Assembly: GCA_913055925.1 (NCBI GenBank)
Contig: CAJXLH010000021.1
Coordinates: 1-16,462 of the forward strand
Reading direction: 5' to 3'
DNA length: 16,462 nt
DNA from: an uncultured Maritalea sp.
GTDB taxonomy: Bacteria; Pseudomonadota; Alphaproteobacteria; Rhizobiales; Devosiaceae
In this document: one piece after another, positions 1-7,010 of the stretch
Layout: each line of letters opens with the position of its first letter
How positions within the stretch are numbered: position 1 is the stretch's first letter
The notes under the pieces: generated by a model
Told to the model about the DNA's origin: nothing
The model's input: only the letters and a program-made list of their open reading frames with translations
Databases searched by the model: none
Made by a program: the position numbers and the translations under genes

Positions 1-1216
1 TGTCTTGGAAGCTAAAGTCGCTGGCGTTGAGCTTTTCTGTCAATAGATCGAAGTTTTTGGCATTGGTTGTTTCAATGCCCATCAATACCGTACCAAAGTT
101 GCGTGCTGACTTTTTGAGATACTCAAAACGGGCAATATCATCGTTCGGGCCAAGCATGTTCAAAAAGTCGCGAAGGGCGCCGGGGCGTTGGGGCATACGC
201 AAGATGAAATACTTTTTGAGCCCTGAATATTTAAGCGCTTTTTCTTTCACTTCTGGCAGACGTTCGAAATCGAAATTGCCGCCCGAGGTGATACAAACAA
301 TGGTTTTTCCTTCAATCTCGTCCTTTGGCAAAGCGCCAAGAATATCGATTGATAGTGCGCCCGCCGGTTCAAGCACCAGACCTTCAATGTTGAGCATTTC
401 AACAATAGTGGCGCAAAGACGATTTTCTGGCACAAGCTCCACAATGTCGCTAGGTAGATGCTTGAGCTTCTCGAAATTCAAAGCGCCGACTTGGGCGACG
501 GCCGCGCCATCAACGAAATTGTCGATGTGGTCGAGCTTGGTGCGTGCGCCAATCTCAAGACTTGCTTTTAGGCTCGGTGCGCCCTGCGGCTCCACGAGAA
601 TAAACTTTGTGTCCGGCGATTCACTGGCCAAATATTGGGTTAGCCCGGCGGCCAATCCGCCACCGCCCACGGGCATGATGATGAGATCAGGTGCCGTATC
701 TAGCTGGTCCAGCAATTCAACAGCGATCGTGGCTTGACCCTCAATGATGTCTTCATGATCAAATGGCGGCACCATCAAAGCCTTGTGCTCATCCGCAAAT
801 TTCAATGCGGCGGCATTGCATTGATCAAAAATATCGCCGACCAATTTGATCTCAACATATTCGCCGCCAAACGCGCGGGTTTTGTCGATTTTTTGTTGCG
901 GCGTTGTTACAGGCATGAAGATCGTTCCGCGCACCTGAAAATGCTCGCAACAATAGGCGAAGCCTTGCGCGTGATTGCCAGCAGATGCGCAGACGAATTC
1001 TTGTTGTTCGTTCGTGCCGTCGCTAATCGCTTTCGAGATGAAGTTATACGCGCCACGCAGTTTGTAGGATCGGACGGGCGTAAGGTCTTCGCGTTTGAGA
1101 TAAATCTCGGCATCGTATTTTTGCGAGAGAAACAGGTTTTTCTGACAAGGCGTTGGTTCAAATAGTTTTGCGATGTTGTGTCGTGCCGTTTGCACGCCCT
1201 TTGAATAGTCAGACAT
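1..1216 (-). CDS. ilvA: threonine dehydratase (threonine ammonia-lyase), 3' end cut by window
   Basis: Catalyses PLP-dependent deamination of L-threonine to 2-oxobutanoate, the first step of isoleucine synthesis, in the cytoplasm. About 405 codons are visible from an ATG at 1214-1216. The PLP-lysine motif SYKLRGA is near residues 50-56 (Lys52), SAGNHAQG near 78-84, the phosphate-binding loop GGGGLAAG near 183-190, and SGGNFD near 310-315. From about residue 331 the chain has the IlvA regulatory-domain signature (GLKKYF, then PQRPGALR), so this is the short form with one ACT-like domain, as in Bacillus and Corynebacterium, rather than the two-ACT E. coli form. Judging by that family, only about 10-20 C-terminal residues lie outside the window. 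The upstream GAGAAAAG is a weak ribosome binding site. The gene is divergent from the DUF3422 gene, and no leader peptide or attenuator is evident. Catabolic TdcB is less likely because a C-terminal regulatory domain is present. Confidence 0.95.
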   Translation of the reverse strand, partial: MSDYSKGVQTARHNIAKLFEPTPCQKNLFLSQKYDAEIYLKREDLTPVRSYKLRGAYNFISKAISDGTNEQQEFVCASAGNHAQGFAYCCEHFQVRGTIFMPVTTPQQKIDKTRAFGGEYVEIKLVGDIFDQCNAAALKFADEHKALMVPPFDHEDIIEGQATIAVELLDQLDTAPDLIIMPVGGGGLAAGLTQYLASESPDTKFILVEPQGAPSLKASLEIGARTKLDHIDNFVDGAAVAQVGALNFEKLKHLPSDIVELVPENRLCATIVEMLNIEGLVLEPAGALSIDILGALPKDEIEGKTIVCITSGGNFDFERLPEVKEKALKYSGLKKYFILRMPQRPGALRDFLNMLGPNDDIARFEYLKKSARNFGTVLMGIETTNAKNFDLLTEKLNASDFSFQD

Positions 1217-1460
1217 TACTTTTCTCATTCTTTTGCGGTGCGACCTGCAAATTGATGTTTGGTGCTGGTAGCCTGAGTGGGCCCGACGCCAAGACCAAAC
1301 AAATAGCGCCGTAAGTGCGCGGCGGCAATTGGTAAGCGAAAATAAGGGTTTTGTCATCCGCTATGCAATGAGCGCGTGTGCGGTATGACCAAAGTTGGGC
1401 TTGTCGCATTTTGATTGGCGCGCAATCGTTTGCCTTTCGGGGGAAGCGGGCAGACGCAAA
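1217..1460. other. divergent intergenic region between ilvA and the DUF3422 gene
   Basis: These 244 bases separate two divergent genes and should hold both promoters. I see no convincing -35/-10 pair in either direction, no tRNA and no small gene with a ribosome binding site. A short inverted repeat, GATTG-gcgcg-CAATC (1413-1427), lies 34 bases upstream of the DUF3422 start. Its significance is unclear because GCGCGCAATC-like words recur elsewhere in the window, for example at 14753-14762. Confidence 0.6.
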
Positions 1461-2762
1461 ATGGCTAGCGAAGAACAGAGCAAAGACCTGTCGGACGGAT
1501 TTGAAGAAGAAGCGTTTTTCGATCATGAATTGCGCGGGCAAATTCAACAAGAAATTCACGCGCGACTCATTCCGCCTTTGCAAGCGCCGTTGCGGGCGCG
1601 CAGAATTGTTTTCCTTATTGGCCGTGGTTCAAACCAAATGGCCAGTGCCAAGGCTGAACTTCGTGCATGGTGCAAAGAGGCACAAATTGATGTGCCGGAG
1701 GCACAGTGGCGGCACTTTTCATTTGCAACACCAAAATATGAAGTGAACTGGGAAGCTCACACGGAGTTTGTCACCCTCACTTGGTTCGGCGACATCAATG
1801 ATGGGTATTCTCGTCCAAAAGGCATTGGGCTAGAAGTTCTAAAGCGCTTCCCAATTATCGCAGCAACCCGGGTTGATGTCGTCGAGCGGCGCGAAATTTC
1901 GCCCGCCGCGTTGCTCGGGTTCGAACCCAAAAGCTTGTGCCTAACTCGTGTTGGCGCAGGAGACGCGCAAATAGGAAGTGACTTCCATACCGACGAACAT
2001 GGCTTCACTCGGTTCGAGATCGCCCTAGATGGCTTGAGCTCGGTTAAAACCGGGATATTGGTGCGGCGTCTCCTTGAAATTGACACCTATCGATCAATGG
2101 CACTTTTGGGTTTGCCAGATGCGCGCGCGCAAGCAAGCATCGTCGGTGAACTTGAAAACGAATTGACGGCGCTCAATGAAGAAATTGGTTCTGTCTCCGG
2201 CATGGAAGACAGCCGTCGCGCGTTGGCAAAACTGCACTCACTTTCGGTGCGCGCTGGGCAAAGTCTGGACGAAACGGCCTATCGGTTTGCGGCCAGTATT
2301 GCTTATGGCGATGTGCTCAATATTCGCTTGGACCGGATCGAAGAACAACAAAGCGCTGAACACACAACGATTACGCGCTATCTTTCAAACCGCGTTGACC
2401 CGGCACTTGCCACCTGTCGCGCGGTCGAAAAGAGGCAGCGCTCGTTGGGCAACAAAATCGCCCGTTCGATCCAGCTGTTGGACGCGCGTATCAATGTCGA
2501 TATTCAATCGCAAAACCGCGAAGTGCTAGCGTCAATCTCGGAAACAGCCAAGAGCCAATATCGGCTTCAATCGACAGTTGAAGGGCTTTCGACAATTGCG
2601 ATCTCTTATTACGCGTTAGGCATTCTAGGCTACGCAATGGCCGGTTTCGCCGACTATTTGCCAGTTTCAAAAACGCTTATGCTCGCAATTCTCGCACCAT
2701 TTGTTTTGTTCGGTAGTTGGATGGGTATTCGGGCGATCAAGAACGGGCACAAAGTGCACTAG
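1461..2762 (+). CDS. DUF3422 family membrane-anchored protein
   Basis: A 433-residue protein of unknown function matching the DUF3422 family (COG4949, predicted membrane-anchored protein). Family-like features in order are the N-terminal EIHARL..PLQAP segment, WEAHTEFVTLTWF, DFHTDEHGFTRFEIAL, LLEIDTYRSMALLGLPDAR, a long helical region predicted to be coiled, and the C-terminal TVEGLSTIAISYYALGILGY. Two hydrophobic segments near residues 376-398 and 404-424 precede a short basic tail, so the bulk is probably a soluble domain anchored at its C-terminus. An in-frame TTG at 1395 would add 22 residues. I chose ATG 1461 because the extra segment is not family-like and no ribosome binding site precedes the TTG; only a distant GGGGGAAG precedes the ATG. 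The gene is convergent with the P1 hydrolase gene. Three perfect 12-base palindromes sit inside it at 1864-1928. Confidence 0.88.
   Translation: MASEEQSKDLSDGFEEEAFFDHELRGQIQQEIHARLIPPLQAPLRARRIVFLIGRGSNQMASAKAELRAWCKEAQIDVPEAQWRHFSFATPKYEVNWEAHTEFVTLTWFGDINDGYSRPKGIGLEVLKRFPIIAATRVDVVERREISPAALLGFEPKSLCLTRVGAGDAQIGSDFHTDEHGFTRFEIALDGLSSVKTGILVRRLLEIDTYRSMALLGLPDARAQASIVGELENELTALNEEIGSVSGMEDSRRALAKLHSLSVRAGQSLDETAYRFAASIAYGDVLNIRLDRIEEQQSAEHTTITRYLSNRVDPALATCRAVEKRQRSLGNKIARSIQLLDARINVDIQSQNREVLASISETAKSQYRLQSTVEGLSTIAISYYALGILGYAMAGFADYLPVSKTLMLAILAPFVLFGSWMGIRAIKNGHKVH
1864..1928. repeat. cluster of three perfect 12-base palindromes inside the DUF3422 gene
   Basis: The palindromes are CAACCCGGGTTG (1864-1875), GCGAAATTTCGC (1891-1902) and GGGTTCGAACCC (1917-1928). 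Their centres are 27 and 26 bases apart. The sequences differ, so this is not a repeat family. Each is read through in frame by the coding sequence. Function unknown; it could be chance or codon-driven. Confidence 0.5.
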
Positions 2763-2777
2763 CCGATTTTACTCGGC
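2762..2777. terminator. hairpin across the convergent stop codons of the DUF3422 and P1 hydrolase genes
   Basis: GCCGA (2762-2766), a six-base loop TTTTAC, then TCGGC (2773-2777). The element overlaps the end of the plus-strand stop TAG (2760-2762) and contains the minus-strand stop (2769-2771). There is no following T-run, so it is a weak terminator candidate at best. A similar but longer element lies at 13318-13338. Confidence 0.3.
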
Positions 2778-3719
2778 ATCTGCCGCCGCCAATATCGCAT
2801 CCCACGCTAGATCTGAACCAATGGCACCCAACGCATGTGGTGGCAGTTGTGGAGCCTCAATTTCATCGGTTGTGACCGCAAACAACACATCGCCATCAAA
2901 GATGGTGTGAAACGGATCGATGGCCCGCGCCATTGATGCATGGATTTGGTTTGCAACCTGTTTGAGCATATCGCGTTCGATCTTTTGGTTGGTCACCAAA
3001 AGACTGACGGTAGTATTGCCACGCTGGGGGTTTGCAGCGTCTTCGACCGCGTCGCTCAGTTTTATCCGGTGCCCCGTCGTTGGATGCAGATTGCCGCGCA
3101 CTACTTCCCCCTGTCGATCCAAAATCGCGCCAAAAGGGTTCAAGACAACAGCGAAAAACACCTTTACATTACCGACTTGTAGAAAGGCCGCGCCTTGGCC
3201 TGTCCGTTCGCCTTCATACCCTTTTTCCCACAAGCATTTGCCAGCGCTTGCTGCAAACCCAGCACCAACTTGGCCCATCTCAAATCGCCCAGGCTGTGCA
3301 TTGGCAATGGCCGCGCGACCCAGCGCTTTGTCGGGATAAACGGCATTGTCGCGGTAGCGATAATCATAAATGATGGCGCCTGCTGCTAGCGCAATGTCTT
3401 GCCAATCCGTAGAATAATTGGCGCGCTTATGGAGTTCTGCGCCTGCACCTAAAATCGCTTCCTGGCCATAGGCAGAGCCACCCGCGAAACAAATGCTATC
3501 GACAAGAGGATAGTGCGTGCCGATTGCGCCAATCGCGCCGCCGCGGCAATCCGCGACCATCTTGGCGCGTTTTTCAAAGTGAAAAACAGTGCAGCCGGTT
3601 TCTGCGTCGACATAGTCTGCCGTGCCGATATTGAACCCCGGAATATCAAACTCAAGCGTTCGGCGGCCAGGGCGATTGATCGCGGCATCAAGCTGCAAAT
3701 TGTCGTTTGTTTTGATCAT
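2769..3719 (-). CDS. P1 family peptidase / DmpA-NylC-like N-terminal nucleophile hydrolase
   Basis: A 316-residue member of the P1 (peptidase S58) family, which includes L-aminopeptidase/D-esterase DmpA, beta-peptidyl aminopeptidase BapA, ThnT and the nylon-oligomer hydrolase NylC. Family members are made as one chain that cleaves itself to expose a Ser/Thr nucleophile. Here FAGGSAYGQEA (near residues 78-88) is the conserved glycine-rich segment. RGNTTVSLLVTN (near 233-244) is the autocleavage region, with predicted cleavage between Asn235 and Thr236 as in NylC and ThnT. ARAIDPFHTIFDGDVLFA follows, as is usual for the small subunit. There is no signal peptide, so it is probably cytoplasmic. 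The start ATG directly follows the stop codon of the upstream hydrolase gene with no gap, which suggests translational coupling and joint regulation by the nearby GntR protein. The substrate cannot be named; an amide, peptide or ester is expected. Confidence 0.87.
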   Translation of the reverse strand: MIKTNDNLQLDAAINRPGRRTLEFDIPGFNIGTADYVDAETGCTVFHFEKRAKMVADCRGGAIGAIGTHYPLVDSICFAGGSAYGQEAILGAGAELHKRANYSTDWQDIALAAGAIIYDYRYRDNAVYPDKALGRAAIANAQPGRFEMGQVGAGFAASAGKCLWEKGYEGERTGQGAAFLQVGNVKVFFAVVLNPFGAILDRQGEVVRGNLHPTTGHRIKLSDAVEDAANPQRGNTTVSLLVTNQKIERDMLKQVANQIHASMARAIDPFHTIFDGDVLFAVTTDEIEAPQLPPHALGAIGSDLAWDAILAAADAE

Positions 3720-4370
3720 TTAATTTGCCAACCAGTCTGAAAGAGCGCTGATCATTTGGTGATGCCCCAATACGCTCTTTGGCACGTCATTTGGTGACTC
3801 CAGAACGTGTGCCAAACCGTCTAAGACACACATGGTGGCACCAGCCTGTTCGATTTCCTCGAGCTGTGCCGCGTTGTAACTGGGGTCTGCGGTGCCAATG
3901 GCAACAAAGGATTGCTGCGCGTGCTTCTTGAGTTGCTGTTCACATTCAGGCACACCCAAAGATGGCGTTAGCCAAGCAAGTTTTGCATTACGACAGATAT
4001 TGTTGGCCAACATTTGCGCCATGATCATGGTGCCAAGGGATTTGCCCACGACCACCAACTCATCGCTTGACGTTTGATCGCTCAAGCTCGCATAAATCGA
4101 TTTTGCATCCTCGGCGAATGTTTCCATCACGCGGGCGAATTCTTGATCTCTAAATCCATCAATCTGGTCGTAGGCGTAATGTACCGAAGCCGTGCGAAAA
4201 CCAAGATCGTGCAGCAATGCTCGGCCAAAGAAGAAAATCGGATGGTCCACACGATAGGCCATGCCGGGCAGCAAGAGCGCAAGCTTTTGCGCTTGCGCGT
4301 TTTCTTCGCTGAGTTCGATTTGGATGGCGTGGCTTACCTGACCGCCCACGGAGAATATGCGATTGTCCAT
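3720..4370 (-). CDS. small alpha/beta hydrolase
   Basis: A 216-residue protein with an alpha/beta-hydrolase layout and no signal peptide. LLLPGMAYRVDHP (near residues 32-44) fits the oxyanion-hole loop. VVVGKSLGTMIMAQ (near 106-119) is the nucleophile elbow with Ser111 in a G-x-S-x-G motif. GTADPSYN carries the probable acidic residue Asp162, and GLAHVLE the probable catalytic His188. It is short for the fold and has little room for a cap domain. It resembles the small hypothetical dienelactone-hydrolase-like proteins more than a named esterase; the substrate is unknown. It lies 18 bases after the GntR gene, and its stop codon abuts the start of the P1 hydrolase gene, so the three form a probable operon. 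Confidence 0.8.
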   Translation of the reverse strand: MDNRIFSVGGQVSHAIQIELSEENAQAQKLALLLPGMAYRVDHPIFFFGRALLHDLGFRTASVHYAYDQIDGFRDQEFARVMETFAEDAKSIYASLSDQTSSDELVVVGKSLGTMIMAQMLANNICRNAKLAWLTPSLGVPECEQQLKKHAQQSFVAIGTADPSYNAAQLEEIEQAGATMCVLDGLAHVLESPNDVPKSVLGHHQMISALSDWLAN

Positions 4371-4388
4371 TATGTCGCCAATATGGGT

Positions 4389-5024
4389 TTAGAAAAATGT
4401 GCTGAGTTTACGGCCGGTTAGGCGAACATGACGTTCAAGAACCGCTGCAGCGGTGTCAATTTCACCCTTGTGTAGCGCTTTGAGAATAGTCCGGTGATCA
4501 TGCTCTGTGCGCGTTTCCCACCGTGACCGCCAGGTGGAAAAAAGAAATCGCGCGCTCGCCAAATGCAAATCATCAATCGTTGCCAACAGTTTTGGCATCT
4601 TGCAGGTAGAGATAATGGTGCGGTGAAAGCGCTGATTGGCTTCTTCCCATGTGAATACGTCAAGTGCGCGCTCGCCATCTTCAATGGCTTCGAGGGCAAG
4701 GTTGAGCGTATATGCTGTATGGAACGGAAATGCATGGCGCAGTGCCAAAACTTCAAGTGCTGCGCGCATCTCTGCCACTTCTTTTGCGTCTGAAATGCTG
4801 AAGGTTGAAACGCGCACACCACGACGCGGGATGGATTTTGCCAAACCGCGCGCTTCAAGGCGACGAAAGGCTTCGCGCACGGGCACGTGGCTTGCGTCAA
4901 ACTCTTCAGCGATATGGTCTTGCCGCAACTTCTCGTCTGGTTTAAGCTCGCCGCGCACAATGCGGTCGGTCAGCGCCGCTTCAATTTGTTCGACGACAGT
5001 TTGTTTGTGTTCATGTTGATCCAT
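4389..5024 (-). CDS. GntR family transcriptional regulator, FCD (FadR) subfamily
   Basis: A 211-residue DNA-binding regulator. The N-terminal winged helix-turn-helix (about residues 8-75) contains the typical GntR string LRQDHIAEEFDASHVPVREAFRRLEARGL. The C-terminal FCD ligand-binding domain (about 85-205) keeps histidines in FHRTI, EHDHRTIL and RHVRLT, the pattern used in this family to hold a metal ion that helps bind a carboxylate ligand. It is the first gene of the GntR-hydrolase-P1 hydrolase set, so it probably controls that set and itself. The effector is unknown, but organic or amino acids are common for FCD proteins. Only 19 bases separate it from the GT2 stop, and no clear ribosome binding site precedes its ATG. 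Translation may be coupled to GT2 or leaderless. Confidence 0.9.
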   Translation of the reverse strand: MDQHEHKQTVVEQIEAALTDRIVRGELKPDEKLRQDHIAEEFDASHVPVREAFRRLEARGLAKSIPRRGVRVSTFSISDAKEVAEMRAALEVLALRHAFPFHTAYTLNLALEAIEDGERALDVFTWEEANQRFHRTIISTCKMPKLLATIDDLHLASARFLFSTWRSRWETRTEHDHRTILKALHKGEIDTAAAVLERHVRLTGRKLSTFF

Positions 5025-5027
5025 GAA

Positions 5028-5037
5028 TTATAGATAA
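5028..5037. promoter_or_regulatory. TTATagATAA palindrome before the GntR gene
   Basis: A ten-base inverted repeat, TTAT-ag-ATAA, ends three bases before the start codon of the GntR gene, inside the 19-base gap to GT2. The minus strand here also reads TATAAT, a consensus -10 word, but too close to the ATG for an ordinary leader. It could be the regulator's own operator. FCD-type GntR proteins bind short AT-rich dyads, but I cannot match a known consensus. Confidence 0.3.
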
Positions 5038-5043
5038 AATGAT

Positions 5044-6921
5044 TTAGGCGACCTTGTCGAGCGTCATGTCTTGCGTTGGTGTTGATTGTTTTTGAAAGCG
5101 CGGCAATTGCGTGCGCGCATGGGTTGTTTTTTCCCACGAGAAGGGCTTAGTGGCGAGTTGAAGCGCAGCGCGTAATGTCGCGAAACTGGTCATAAGCCAA
5201 TAGATTGGCAAGAAGGTCTGCCAACCGATCAAATGGAATTGCTTGGTTTGCCAAAGCCCAAGCGCCGCGGTGAGCACCGCACTAAGATACCCCGTAACGA
5301 GCACAATCAAATGCATGTTAAACTGCGCATAATCTTGCTGCGCGAGGCCTGCGTTGTACATCAAGTCGCTGACGAATTTGATGACAAAAAGGGCGTGAAG
5401 CGGCGCGGCAAATACGAGCCCACCGACATAGATGTAGAACACAATAATATTGATCAGGCTCATCTGACGACGCAATTGACGAAAATCTTTGGTGTGCACC
5501 AAAAGGGTTTGCATCCAGCCCTTCATCCACCGTGTGCGCTGTTTCACCCATGCCCATAAATCTACGGGTGCTTCTTCACGCGTGTAGCTATCAAGAATGC
5601 CGCATTTCATTTGGGTTCGCGAAAGCCGAATGCCAAGATCGGCATCTTCGGTGACATTAAAGCTATCCCAAGCGCCAAGGCGGCGCAGCGTTTGCGTGCG
5701 AAAGTGGTTTGATGTGCCACCAAGCGGCATGGGCATGTCAAGATGCGCGAGCACCGGCATGATCAAGCCAAACTGCGCCGCATATTCGGCGGCAAATAGA
5801 GCGGTGAGCGCATTTTCATTTGCATTGTCGATGACAAGGGTGGCCTGAAGGCACTCCAATTCAGCATTGCGCGCAAACAAAGTGGCGGCTTTTCTCAATT
5901 GGTCAGGCTCGGGAATATCCTCAGCATCAAAAATCACCAAATGCTCACCGCGGACAAATGGCAATGCATAGTTCACCGCTTTTGGTTTGGTCCTCGGTTC
6001 GCTGTCTGGCACTGTGATGAGCTCAAATCGAATGTCGTCGAGATATTTTTCAACTGCTGCAATTGTTTTGGTAGACGTTTCTTCAACAACAAATTTGATG
6101 TCGAGTTTTGCCGCTGGATAATTGAGCGCGCGCATGGCTTTCACCAATTGTTCCACCAAAATTGCTTCGTCACGCAAAGGAATAAGTACGGTGTAAATCG
6201 GCAACTGCGCGTCAGCCAACAATGGTGCGCTGGAGAGCCGAGGGAGCTGACGTCCGCCTATGGCGCAGGCCAGTCGGAAAGCTGCAGGAACAAGAAAAAG
6301 CAATGTCACCAAAACCATCGCCACGCCCTCAAAATAGGGTGGCGGAAAGCTAAAAGCGAAGGCGACAGCGATTACAATCACCAAAAACATGATGCGTGTT
6401 GTTGTTGGTAGCCCCAAATGCGCGCTGGCAAATGGCCAAATGCGGGCCAATCTGGTCACGGCAGACTGGTACAATGCACTATGTTGTTGCTCCGCGTAAG
6501 CGCGCCGCAAAACCCTTGGTGGAATAACGCATAGCTGCTCGCGCAACGCGGGATTATACGCTACGCGTTTGGTGAGCTCGACATATCGCCAAAAATTTGG
6601 GGCAACAAACAGCAAATCGCGATCGAGCATTTTGCCGCGAACGCTGCGCACATCGTGCAACTGGTCCACACGGTCTACCGGAAGTGATGGCGATGAGATT
6701 TTGGGGCGTTCGTCTGTGAAGGCAATTTGGATAGCTTTCGCAGCGCGCGCGAAAACATCGCGTTCGCTCAAGCCTAGTTTATGGCCAATGAAATCGAACG
6801 GATCTATTTGGTTTTCTGCGGCTTGCCGCAAATCAAAAAGTGCGGCCCAGTCGCTTTCGTAAAATTCTGGAAAGATGCGACGCACTAACGCCGCCCCGAG
6901 CGTTTGATTGAATTCTTCCAC
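5044..6921 (-). CDS. family 2 glycosyltransferase, membrane-bound, with extra N-terminal domain
   Basis: A 625-residue processive-type GT2 enzyme of the inner membrane. Residues 240-430 form the GT2 catalytic core: PIYTVLIPLRDE, DAED (332-335) as the metal-binding DxD-type motif, TED (424-426) with the catalytic aspartate, and QRTRW (461-465) as the QxxRW acceptor/processivity motif of cellulose and hyaluronan synthase relatives. Hydrophobic segments lie near 175-193 and 197-217 before the core, and near 490-515, 535-555 and 565-585 after it. Residues 1-160 form a separate soluble region resembling the N-terminal domain of GspE/MshE ATPases, as in NfrB-like proteins. The start is GTG at 6919-6921; an in-frame stop lies four codons upstream and no earlier ATG exists. 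The product, perhaps a surface polysaccharide, is unknown. No polymer export or c-di-GMP genes lie beside it. Confidence 0.87.
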   Translation of the reverse strand: MEEFNQTLGAALVRRIFPEFYESDWAALFDLRQAAENQIDPFDFIGHKLGLSERDVFARAAKAIQIAFTDERPKISSPSLPVDRVDQLHDVRSVRGKMLDRDLLFVAPNFWRYVELTKRVAYNPALREQLCVIPPRVLRRAYAEQQHSALYQSAVTRLARIWPFASAHLGLPTTTRIMFLVIVIAVAFAFSFPPPYFEGVAMVLVTLLFLVPAAFRLACAIGGRQLPRLSSAPLLADAQLPIYTVLIPLRDEAILVEQLVKAMRALNYPAAKLDIKFVVEETSTKTIAAVEKYLDDIRFELITVPDSEPRTKPKAVNYALPFVRGEHLVIFDAEDIPEPDQLRKAATLFARNAELECLQATLVIDNANENALTALFAAEYAAQFGLIMPVLAHLDMPMPLGGTSNHFRTQTLRRLGAWDSFNVTEDADLGIRLSRTQMKCGILDSYTREEAPVDLWAWVKQRTRWMKGWMQTLLVHTKDFRQLRRQMSLINIIVFYIYVGGLVFAAPLHALFVIKFVSDLMYNAGLAQQDYAQFNMHLIVLVTGYLSAVLTAALGLWQTKQFHLIGWQTFLPIYWLMTSFATLRAALQLATKPFSWEKTTHARTQLPRFQKQSTPTQDMTLDKVA

Positions 6922-7010
6922 AAAAGTCAGTCATAAAAAATTACACAAATAAAATATAAGTCGCTAGTGTGGCCAACAATGCGGCGTGAGTCAAAAACCA
7001 AAAAGCGAAT
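6922..7010. promoter_or_regulatory. divergent promoter region between GT2 and the solute-binding protein gene
   Basis: An 89-base gap between divergent starts, very AT-rich at 6931-6960. TATAAG at 6955-6960 is a -10-like word for the plus-strand gene, but no good -35 lies at the right distance. Both genes have weak ribosome binding sites. No palindrome stands out. Confidence 0.4.

Noticed and set aside
27..737. Long plus-strand open frame (236 codons)
   Set aside because: It is fully antisense to ilvA, whose protein has clear family motifs; the antisense product has low-complexity Ser/Pro/Arg composition and no ribosome binding site.
1209..1583. Minus-strand open frame of 124 codons overlapping the ilvA start and the DUF3422 5' end
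   Set aside because: No recognisable domain or ribosome binding site, and it is antisense to the N-terminus of DUF3422.
1917..1928. GGGTTCGAACCC resembling a tRNA T-arm
   Set aside because: No acceptor, D or anticodon arms can be built around it, and it is in frame in DUF3422. Kept only as part of the palindrome cluster.
5899..6411. Plus-strand open frame of 170 codons
   Set aside because: Antisense to the GT2 catalytic core; composition rich in Cys, Gln and His, as expected of a shadow frame.
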